The notes below the pieces were generated by a model. The model made no database searches, was not told the DNA's origin, and saw only the letters and a program-made list of their open reading frames with translations. The translations under genes and the position numbers were made by a program. Positions 1 to 4,931 of a stretch of DNA of 5,122 nt are shown here, one piece after another. The DNA is from Deltaproteobacteria bacterium (GTDB lineage: Bacteria; JAUYMQ01): positions 1 through 5,122 of the forward strand of contig JAUYMQ010000639.1 in NCBI GenBank assembly GCA_030698575.1, given 5' to 3'. Numbering within the stretch: the first letter of the stretch is position 1; every line of letters starts with the position of its first letter.

Positions 1-526
1 CGCGCAGTTCCTGCACCAGCGACTTGGTCATCGCATCCATTCCCGCTTTCTGCATCGTGTAGGGAACCTGACCTCGATTGCCGGTGTGGCCGACGACACT
101 GCTGACGTTGATGATGCGCCCGCGGTTGGCCCTGAGCATGAACCTGCGGAGAATCAGCTTCGTGAGATACCAGGTGCCGCGTCCGATGGAGGCGACGGCG
201 TCGAAGTCGTCAAGCTTCATGGTCGCGGTATCGCCGTTGCGATTCACGCCGGCGTTGTTCACGAGAATGTCCACGCGATCGGTCCGCTCCCGCAAGGCGC
301 CCACGAGCCCGTCGATCTCGCCGGGCTCCGAGAGGTTGGCCTGGACCGGGAAGGCGCCTGGGAGCTCTTCGGCCAGCGCCCTGGCCGTCGCCTCGCTACT
401 GTTGTAGTGGATGGCGACAACGATATCCTGGGCGGCGAGCGCCCGGCAGCAAGCGGCTCCGATGCCCGTGCCGCCGCCGGTCACCAGCGCCACCTCTTGC
501 TCCTTGCTCCCGGCCGCGTTCGACAC
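1..526 (-). CDS. fabG: 3-oxoacyl-ACP reductase-like SDR (FabG family), 3' end cut by window edge
   Basis: Short-chain dehydrogenase/reductase expected to reduce 3-oxoacyl-ACP to 3-hydroxyacyl-ACP with NADPH in the cytoplasm. I translated 175 residues before the sequence runs off the left edge; FabG proteins are about 245 residues. The Rossmann cofactor motif TGGGTGIG is at residues 16-23, NNAGV at 90-94, a catalytic Ser at 143 (INVSSVVG), and the Y156-x3-K160 pair (YTMQK). The start is GTG at 524-526, chosen because a strong AGGAGG lies just upstream and family homology begins right after it. It is the fifth gene of the operon, 6 nt after the FabA-type dehydratase stop. Oddity: the stretch FDAVASIGRGTWY at 108-120 lacks the Asn that completes the usual Asn-Ser-Tyr-Lys tetrad and looks one residue short. 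The SDR family is certain; the 3-oxoacyl-ACP substrate is inferred from context. Confidence 0.9.
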   Translation of the reverse strand, partial: MSNAAGSKEQEVALVTGGGTGIGAACCRALAAQDIVVAIHYNSSEATARALAEELPGAFPVQANLSEPGEIDGLVGALRERTDRVDILVNNAGVNRNGDTATMKLDDFDAVASIGRGTWYLTKLILRRFMLRANRGRIINVSSVVGHTGNRGQVPYTMQKAGMDAMTKSLVQELR

Positions 527-532
527 GGGTGG

Positions 533-1129
533 CTACCCCTCCTGCGCGGATCCGCGGCCCGCGCCCCGTTCGGGCGCGGGCTCGCCCGTCCACACGATGT
601 CCTTGAAGATTCCCACCTTGGCGTCCTTCACGCTGCAGACGTGCCGGCCGTCGGCGAACACGTCTCCGTTTCCGATCGCCATGGCCGCGCCCGAACGTTC
701 GAGGATCGTGAAGCGCCGAACCGTAACCTCGTAGAGAATGACGCTGTCCGACGGGCGGACTTCGCTCTCGAAGAACACTTCCTTGCAGCCGAGCGCGCGC
801 CCCGCGCCGATACCTCCGCTCCAGGCACAGAAGAAACCGATCATCTGCCACACCGCATCGACACTGAGGCAGCCGGGCTGCACGGGGTCATCCTTGAAAT
901 GGCAACGAAAGAAGATGTCGTCGGGATGATTGTCCCGTTCGGCGACAATGCGCCCGCGAGGCCCTTCACCCTTTATCTCCAAGATCCGGTCCAGCATCAG
1001 CATCGGAGGCAGCGGGAGCCGGCAGGCGAAGCCCTCGGGTCCATCGTTGAAGAGCGTGCCTTTCGCGAAGGCCATCAGCTCCTCACCCGTGAATGACGAG
1101 CGACGACGGAATTCTTCGTAGGGGATCAT
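533..1129 (-). CDS. fabA: 3-hydroxyacyl-ACP dehydratase, FabA type
   Basis: Hotdog-fold dehydratase that removes water from 3-hydroxyacyl-ACP to give trans-2-enoyl-ACP. True FabA also isomerises the C10 product to the cis-3 form used for unsaturated fatty acids. The 198-residue product has the FabA active-site block: FFRCHFKDDPVQPGCL with catalytic His77, then SVDAVWQ with Asp91. The 14-residue spacing matches His70/Asp84 of E. coli FabA, and FabZ has Glu in place of this Asp. PMLMLDRI (42-49) and the C-terminal VKDAKVGIFKDIV block also match FabA. It is about 25 residues longer than E. coli FabA, mainly through an N-terminal stretch and a charged Gly/Glu/Arg-rich tail of roughly 17 residues. 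ATG lies 3 nt after the KAS III stop (TGACTGATG) with only a weak SD (GAG), which suggests translational coupling. Dehydratase function is well supported; isomerase activity is not provable from sequence. Confidence 0.93.
   Translation of the reverse strand: MIPYEEFRRRSSFTGEELMAFAKGTLFNDGPEGFACRLPLPPMLMLDRILEIKGEGPRGRIVAERDNHPDDIFFRCHFKDDPVQPGCLSVDAVWQMIGFFCAWSGGIGAGRALGCKEVFFESEVRPSDSVILYEVTVRRFTILERSGAAMAIGNGDVFADGRHVCSVKDAKVGIFKDIVWTGEPAPERGAGRGSAQEG
538..543 (-). promoter_or_regulatory. Shine-Dalgarno of the FabG-type gene
   Basis: The minus strand reads AGGAGGGG here, 11 nt (from AGGAGG) before the GTG at 524-526. It spans the stop region of the preceding dehydratase gene and is the main reason for choosing the GTG start. 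Confidence 0.75.
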
Positions 1130-1132
1130 CAG

Positions 1133-2122
1133 TCAGATCTCGAATCGCAGGTTGGCGCTCGCCCACGTGAGCCCGGCGCCGACGCCCACCATCGTCACCT
1201 GGTCTCCGGCCTCGAAGGCCTGCCAGTGATCGCTCAGAACGGCCGGCGCGCCCGCCGTTCCGGTATTCCCAAAATCGGCGACATTCGAGAGGTGGAGCTC
1301 GTCTGGAATGTCGCACTGCCGGCAGACGCTCTCGAGCATGAGGCGGTTCGCCTGGTGCCCGATGAAGTACATGCGCCCGCCAGCCTCGCCGTCGAATTCC
1401 TTCCTGATTGCGCGGAGCTCGTTGACCGTTCGCTTGATGGCAAAGGACTGCACCGTAGCGCCCTCCTGGTCGAAGTGCCCCGCCCAGGGGATGACGACCT
1501 TGGCGTGCCCCCTGGGGCTCGACCCGAGTGTGCAGTGCAGGAAGGTCGCCCGGCCCGGCACCGAGGCCGACACCACGGCCGCGGCGGCGCCGTCGCCGAA
1601 GAGAACGGCGGAGCGGCGATCGTTGTAGTCGATGACGCGCGTCAAGGACTCCATCTGCACGATGAGGACGTAGGGCGGCACTCTATCGGGTCGCATCTGA
1701 GAGAGAAGATGGACCGCGGCCGTGAAGCTCGTACATGCCGAGCGGAGATCGAAGGCCGGCGCGTCAATGTCCAGTGCCGCGGCCACATCGCAGCCCTCGG
1801 CCGGCGTCACGCGATCGGGCGCGCACCCCCCGCCGATGACGAGCCCTACTTCCGAAGGATCGATGCCGGCCCTGGCGATGGCCATCTCCCCGGCCCGCCG
1901 GCCCAATTCCGCGTTCGTGTAGGCGGCGGCCTCGGCCGCGGCACGAACGTCCTGGTTTCTCTTCTCGCGAATGTAATCGAGCGAAAGCACCGTGCGCCGG
2001 CTGCGGATTCCGGTTCGTTCCATGATCCAGTCGTCGCTCGTGCCGATGTCGAGTTCACCGAGGAACTCGTTCGTGATCTCGTTCTCTGGATGAAAATGCC
2101 CGATGCCATGGAGATACAGCAT
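1133..2122 (-). CDS. fabH: beta-ketoacyl-ACP synthase III (KAS III, FabH type)
   Basis: Thiolase-fold ketosynthase expected to condense an acyl-CoA or acyl-ACP starter with malonyl-ACP. The 329-residue product has the full Cys-His-Asn triad: Cys130 in FDLRSACTSF, His256 in FIGHQANRLML, and Asn286 in FGNTGTAGAP. The glycine-rich end GVGAGLTWAS is also typical. The TSDDWIMERTGIR block places Trp32 and Arg36 exactly as in E. coli FabH, where they contact CoA. Between TGIR and the following AGI the protein is 19 residues longer than E. coli FabH; the extra part falls near residues 47-66, rich in charge and alanine. The start abuts the reductase stop (TAGATG) and has a clear SD. FabH-type KAS III is secure. 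Starter specificity is unknown; a secondary-metabolism KAS III such as the DarB-like group is an alternative to a housekeeping FabH. Confidence 0.92.
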   Translation of the reverse strand: MLYLHGIGHFHPENEITNEFLGELDIGTSDDWIMERTGIRSRRTVLSLDYIREKRNQDVRAAAEAAAYTNAELGRRAGEMAIARAGIDPSEVGLVIGGGCAPDRVTPAEGCDVAAALDIDAPAFDLRSACTSFTAAVHLLSQMRPDRVPPYVLIVQMESLTRVIDYNDRRSAVLFGDGAAAAVVSASVPGRATFLHCTLGSSPRGHAKVVIPWAGHFDQEGATVQSFAIKRTVNELRAIRKEFDGEAGGRMYFIGHQANRLMLESVCRQCDIPDELHLSNVADFGNTGTAGAPAVLSDHWQAFEAGDQVTMVGVGAGLTWASANLRFEI

Positions 2123-3067
2123 CTACCGGCCTCCCCCGGAAATGTGCTCACCCCCGTCGACCCGCAGGATCGATCCATTGACCCATGCCGCCTCGTCCGT
2201 GCACATGAGGAAGATGAAGTTCGCGACGTCCTCGGTTCGGGTCAGGCGACCGAACGGGTTGCGAAGCCTGGCCTGCGCCTTCATTCCATCGATCCCAGGA
2301 ATGAGCGAAGAGGCGGGCGTTTCGGTGATCCCCGCCTGGATGATATTGGAGCGGACGCCGTAGGGCGCCAGTTCAAGCGCCATGGATCGCGAGAGGGATT
2401 CCATGGCGACCTTGGCCGCGGCGACGGCCGCGTAGCCCCTCCAGGCGATCTCATTTCCCTCGCTTGTCAGTCCGAGCACCCGGCTGTCCGCGGCGAAAAG
2501 TCCCGCCGAAAGAAGGTCCTTAACCCAGCTCAGCACGCTGGTTCCCATGTTGTAGATCGTGGTCGCCAGATCTTCGTCGTCGATCGTGGCGGATCCGTAG
2601 TCGGCCGGACGGGCCAGCGCGTGCAGCTCGGGAAAACCCTCTTTGGCCAGGGTCTCGACAGTCCCGGCGATGGTGGCGGCGTCGACGCCCAGCTCTCCGG
2701 CCAGTCGTTCGAGCAGGACCTGGCGGTCGGTGTTGTCGAGTGGCTGCACCAGGGGTTTCAGGTTGCCGAATGCGATGGAGTGAAGCAGGAGCCTGATCCG
2801 TCCCGCCTCTCCGAACGTTTCTTTTATCGAGGCAATGACCCCGGCGCGGGACTCCGCCGCGAGAGCGTTGGTGTTGAATGTTACGAGCGGCACGCCTGTG
2901 GCGCGGATGCTTTCGAATTCCGGCGTGATGCGCTTCATGGCCCCCCGCCGGTCCCGATGAACGATGACGATGCCGAGCCCATGGGCGGCCAGCTTCTTGG
3001 CCGTCGCAAGGCCGAAGCCGCTCGATCCGCCCAATATCAATGCCCACTGATCGCTGGGAAATCTCAC
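2123..3067 (-). CDS. enoyl-ACP reductase-like SDR (FabI/FabL type) with a large insertion
   Basis: SDR-fold protein likely to reduce trans-2-enoyl-ACP to acyl-ACP, completing the cycle run by its neighbours. Residues 12-19 carry the nucleotide-binding glycine motif LGGSSGFG. HSIAF at 96-100 matches the HSI(A/G)F signature of FabI. The active-site pair is Tyr212 and Lys219 with six residues between (YAAVAAAK); the Y-x6-K spacing marks enoyl-ACP reductases rather than FabG-type Y-x3-K enzymes. The position of FabI Tyr146 is Ser202, which from memory resembles Bacillus FabL. At 314 residues it is about 50 longer than FabI (262), and the excess lies between HSIAF and the active-site Tyr. The end (GRLTRTEDVANFIFLM, then NGSILRVDGG) is typical SDR. 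It starts with GTG, overlapping the FabD stop by 4 bp (GTGA). A divergent SDR with another substrate remains possible. Confidence 0.82.
   Translation of the reverse strand: MRFPSDQWALILGGSSGFGLATAKKLAAHGLGIVIVHRDRRGAMKRITPEFESIRATGVPLVTFNTNALAAESRAGVIASIKETFGEAGRIRLLLHSIAFGNLKPLVQPLDNTDRQVLLERLAGELGVDAATIAGTVETLAKEGFPELHALARPADYGSATIDDEDLATTIYNMGTSVLSWVKDLLSAGLFAADSRVLGLTSEGNEIAWRGYAAVAAAKVAMESLSRSMALELAPYGVRSNIIQAGITETPASSLIPGIDGMKAQARLRNPFGRLTRTEDVANFIFLMCTDEAAWVNGSILRVDGGEHISGGGR
2130..2134 (-). promoter_or_regulatory. Shine-Dalgarno of the KAS III gene
   Basis: The minus strand reads GGGGGAGG, with GGAGG at these positions and 7 nt to the ATG at 2120-2122. It lies inside the last codons of the reductase gene. 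Because stop and start abut (TAGATG), this site can support reinitiation by terminating ribosomes. Confidence 0.75.
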
Positions 3068-4014
3068 TGGCCACCCACTTCGCCGAGCGCTCTTCTTGCC
3101 GATGCCAGACTCGTGATCGAAAGCACATTCACGTCCAGGGTCTTGAAGAACGCGCGCAGCGGGCGCCCCGGACCGACTTCGATCACACGCGAGGCATGCT
3201 CGGAGAGATGCTCCATGTTGTCGCGCCAGCGCACCGTGCCGCTTATCTGGCGGGTAAGTGCCTGGATGACGGCGTCGGGCTCGGATTCATGGAACCTGCC
3301 GGAGTAATTCGAGGTGACCATGGCGGCGACGCCGTCGTCCAGGCACGTCACCGTTTCGCGCAGGATCTTTTCAAAAGCGGGTTCGATGATCGCCATCAAG
3401 GGCGAATGGAAAGGCGCGCTGACTTCGAGCGGCACGAAACGTGCGCCGGAGGTGCCGACAACCTCGCCGACCCTGGCCAGCGCCGCCTCCATCTCGTCCG
3501 ACGGGCCCGAGACCACGACCTGGCTGATTGAATTGTCGTTGGCGAGGGCAACTTGCAGCCCCTCGAGAGCGGCCTCGATCAATCCGGCGTCGAGCTTTTC
3601 GCTGATCACGGCCACCATGCTTCCGTGCCCCACCGGCACGGCGGCCTGCATCAATCGCCCGCGCTCTTTCACCATTCGGACCGCTTCCTTCATTCCGAGC
3701 GCGCCGGCCGCCACCAGCGCCGCGTACTCGCCGAGGCTGTGCCCCCCGTAGCAGGAAGCCTCCAGTCCGAATTCCTCCTGCAGGGCGCGCAGCATGGCGA
3801 TCTCCGTCGTCAGGATGGCCGGCTGGGCGTACTCGGTGAGCATCAGCCGATCGTCCCCTTCGAAGCACAGCGCCGCCATGTCGATGCCCAGGGCCTCCGA
3901 GGCTTCCTGGTAGACCATCCGTGCGATTGGACAGGAGTCGTGGAAGTCCCGCCCCATACCGTGCCGTTGGGCACCTTGACCGGGAAAAACAATGGCAGTA
4001 GAAGAATCCGACAT
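3064..4014 (-). CDS. fabD: malonyl-CoA:ACP transacylase (FabD family)
   Basis: Transfers malonyl from CoA to acyl carrier protein, supplying the extender for fatty-acid chain growth. With the start at 4014 the product is 316 residues, close to the usual ~310. FPGQGAQ is at 10-16, the nucleophile Ser93 sits in GHSLGEY, Arg118 in the KERGRLMQ block binds the malonyl carboxylate, His203 is in SAPFHSPLM, and Gln256 follows Arg255 (TRQ). EVGPGRPL at 279-286 is the family's C-terminal motif. The frame stays open upstream to an ATG at 4110, but that adds 32 residues with no family match and would run through the promoter, so I reject it. First gene of the operon; its stop overlaps the next GTG. The SD (GGAGG, 4018-4022) is only 3 nt from the ATG and lies in a potential hairpin. 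Choice of malonyl over other extenders is assumed from family. Confidence 0.94.
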   Translation of the reverse strand: MSDSSTAIVFPGQGAQRHGMGRDFHDSCPIARMVYQEASEALGIDMAALCFEGDDRLMLTEYAQPAILTTEIAMLRALQEEFGLEASCYGGHSLGEYAALVAAGALGMKEAVRMVKERGRLMQAAVPVGHGSMVAVISEKLDAGLIEAALEGLQVALANDNSISQVVVSGPSDEMEAALARVGEVVGTSGARFVPLEVSAPFHSPLMAIIEPAFEKILRETVTCLDDGVAAMVTSNYSGRFHESEPDAVIQALTRQISGTVRWRDNMEHLSEHASRVIEVGPGRPLRAFFKTLDVNVLSITSLASARRALGEVGGQ

Positions 4015-4017
4015 TGG

Positions 4018-4031
4018 CCTCCAGGGGGAGG
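4018..4031 (-). promoter_or_regulatory. fabD leader hairpin enclosing the Shine-Dalgarno
   Basis: The minus strand reads CCTCC-CCCT-GGAGG: a perfect 5-bp GC-rich stem with a 4-nt loop. The 3' arm (4018-4022) is the only SD-like sequence before the fabD ATG at 4012-4014, and is unusually close to it (3 nt). Folding would mask the ribosome site. The structure is seen in sequence; a regulatory role is inference. Confidence 0.4.
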
Positions 4032-4048
4032 AAAATATTCGAGTTGGC

Positions 4049-4077
4049 ATGATGACGGGCAATATGACCGCTGTCAA
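4049..4077 (-). promoter_or_regulatory. Predicted sigma70-like promoter of the FAS operon
   Basis: On the minus strand a perfect -35 TTGACA (4072-4077) is followed after exactly 17 nt by CATCAT (4049-4054), a 4/6 match to TATAAT. Transcription would begin near 4042-4044, giving a leader of about 28-30 nt before the fabD ATG. The surroundings are AT-rich, unlike the coding DNA. Prediction from consensus only. Confidence 0.6.
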
Positions 4078-4081
4078 TATT
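4061..4081. promoter_or_regulatory. Operator-like imperfect palindrome over the operon -35 box
   Basis: The plus strand reads AATATGAC-CGCT-GTCAATATT. The inner arms TGAC/GTCA are perfect around a 4-nt spacer. The outer arms AATA/TATT continue the symmetry with one extra A on the right. The site covers the -35 TTGACA of the operon promoter, so a bound dimer would block RNA polymerase. It is a good candidate for the adjacent TetR protein, as TetR regulators commonly bind palindromes in the divergent region beside their own gene. Binding is inferred. Confidence 0.5.
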
Positions 4082-4095
4082 ACGAACCGAGATTC

Positions 4096-4123
4096 ATGAC
4101 AAATTCGCATATTTTTCTATGAA
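4096..4123 (+). promoter_or_regulatory. Candidate promoter of the tetR-type gene
   Basis: ATGACA (4096-4101, 5/6 match to TTGACA), a 16-nt AT-rich spacer, then TATGAA (4118-4123, 4/6 match to TATAAT). Transcription would start near 4130, leaving a leader of about 28 nt. It is weaker than the opposing promoter, and other -10 placements (for example TAGACT at 4141) cannot be excluded. Confidence 0.35.
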
Positions 4124-4140
4124 GTAGCACTTTATCCCGC

Positions 4141-4154
4141 TAGACTAGAGTCTA
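4141..4154. repeat. Perfect 6-bp inverted repeat just before the tetR-type start
   Basis: TAGACT-AG-AGTCTA: perfect 6-bp arms with a 2-nt centre, ending 3 nt before the ATG at 4158. It overlaps the only weak SD-like bases (AGAG, 4147-4150). It could be a second operator for autoregulation, or in RNA a structure that limits translation, although a 2-nt loop is too tight to close the full stem. The symmetry is seen directly; the role is inferred. Confidence 0.5.
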
Positions 4155-4157
4155 TAA

Positions 4158-4793
4158 ATGGCCTTGAAGACTTCGGAAAAGCGGGCTCGGGCGGGCCCGG
4201 GCAGCGCGGGCAAGAGCGCGCGGGGAAAGCGCACCCGCGAGCGCATCCGGGTCGCCGCCAACCAGCTTTTCCTCAAGAAGGGGTTCGAGAAGACCACGGT
4301 CGACGCCATCGCGACCGCGGCCGGCGTCTCGAAGGGGACCTTCTATCTGCACTTCGAGCGAAAAGAGGACCTGCTGCTCGAGTACGGGGCGCGGCGACTG
4401 CAGCTGATACGCGAGGTGCTTCCCGATATCCTCACGCGTAAATCCTTCCGCGAGGCCATAAACGAGATTCTCGACGCCACGATCCGGGGCAAGCCCTGGA
4501 GCCGCAGGCTGACCGGGCTGGCGATCCTCGAGATGGATACCAGCTACGAGCGCTTCCCCGTGCAGGCGCCCCACAAACTGCTCGAACCGCTTGTTGAGCT
4601 CGGCCAGTTCCGAGGCGAGATCAGGCGGGACGTCCCCGCGGGCCCGCTCGCCCAGTTCATGCTCCGCTCCATTCTCGGCGCCCTCCGGGACTGGGGGCTC
4701 GGGACCGACGATCTGAGCCGTGAAGAGGCGCTCGACTACGCGTTGACCCTTGTCTTCGATGCCATGCTGACGCAAAACCCCGGCAAGGATTGA
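4158..4793 (+). CDS. TetR/AcrR-family transcriptional regulator
   Basis: DNA-binding repressor-type protein of 211 residues, within the usual 190-220 range. The N-terminal TetR helix-turn-helix domain spans about residues 24-72: RIRVAANQLFLKKGFEKTT, then VDAIATAAGVSKGTFYLHF, then KEDLL. These match the TetR consensus closely. A basic, disordered-looking tail of some 23 residues precedes it (Lys/Arg/Gly/Ser rich), possibly adding non-specific DNA contacts. The C-terminal two thirds are helical and show no ligand motif I can name; such domains bind small molecules and form the dimer. The gene is divergent from the FAS operon and shares a 143-bp promoter region containing two palindromes. By analogy with TetR-family lipid regulators it may sense an acyl-CoA or acyl-ACP and repress the operon and itself. 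Family is certain; ligand and target are inferred. The SD is weak, but no better ATG start exists. Confidence 0.93.
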   Translation: MALKTSEKRARAGPGSAGKSARGKRTRERIRVAANQLFLKKGFEKTTVDAIATAAGVSKGTFYLHFERKEDLLLEYGARRLQLIREVLPDILTRKSFREAINEILDATIRGKPWSRRLTGLAILEMDTSYERFPVQAPHKLLEPLVELGQFRGEIRRDVPAGPLAQFMLRSILGALRDWGLGTDDLSREEALDYALTLVFDAMLTQNPGKD

Positions 4794-4818
4794 GCGATCC
4801 GGTCTGGGAGAAGCGATG

Positions 4819-4867
4819 CCCGGACGGGCGACAAGCTTCCCGAAGGCGGGAGCCGCTCCCGGACGGG
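4819..4867. repeat. 10-bp direct repeat in the gap after tetR
   Basis: CCCGGACGGG occurs at 4819-4828 and again at 4858-4867, 39 bp apart start to start. Between them, CGGGAG-CCG-CTCCCG (4847-4861) forms a 6-bp stem with a 3-nt loop. No T-run follows on either strand, so I do not call a rho-independent terminator. The gap between tetR and the converging ligase gene (4794-4931) shows no other feature. Confidence 0.4.
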
Positions 4868-4931
4868 AATCATCGAGAACCGGCTTCGAGGGATCCCCTC
4901 GGGGACGGCGCCTGGTCCAAAAAGGGAAGTC

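Noticed and set aside
86-1096. A 336-codon open frame on the plus strand, antisense to the FabG and FabA types
   Set aside because: The minus strand carries the SDR and FabA active-site motifs. The plus-strand product shows no family resemblance and no convincing ribosome site.
1226-3307. A 693-codon open frame on the plus strand, antisense to the KAS III and enoyl reductase genes
   Set aside because: It lies opposite two genes with clear catalytic motifs. Its translation is low-complexity in Arg, Gly, Asp and Glu with no recognisable domain, as expected from the antisense of high-GC codons.
4015-4110. 32-residue N-terminal extension of FabD from the ATG at 4110
   Set aside because: The extension has no family match and crosses the predicted promoter and palindrome. 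FabD homology begins at the ATG at 4014.
4152-4775. 207-codon minus-strand open frame opposite the tetR-type gene
   Set aside because: The plus strand has an unmistakable TetR helix-turn-helix. The antisense product has no motif.
4847-4861. Stem CGGGAG-CCG-CTCCCG as an intrinsic terminator for tetR
   Set aside because: No T-run follows on the plus strand. The nearest T-run on the minus strand (from the AAAAA around 4919-4923) has no stem before it.
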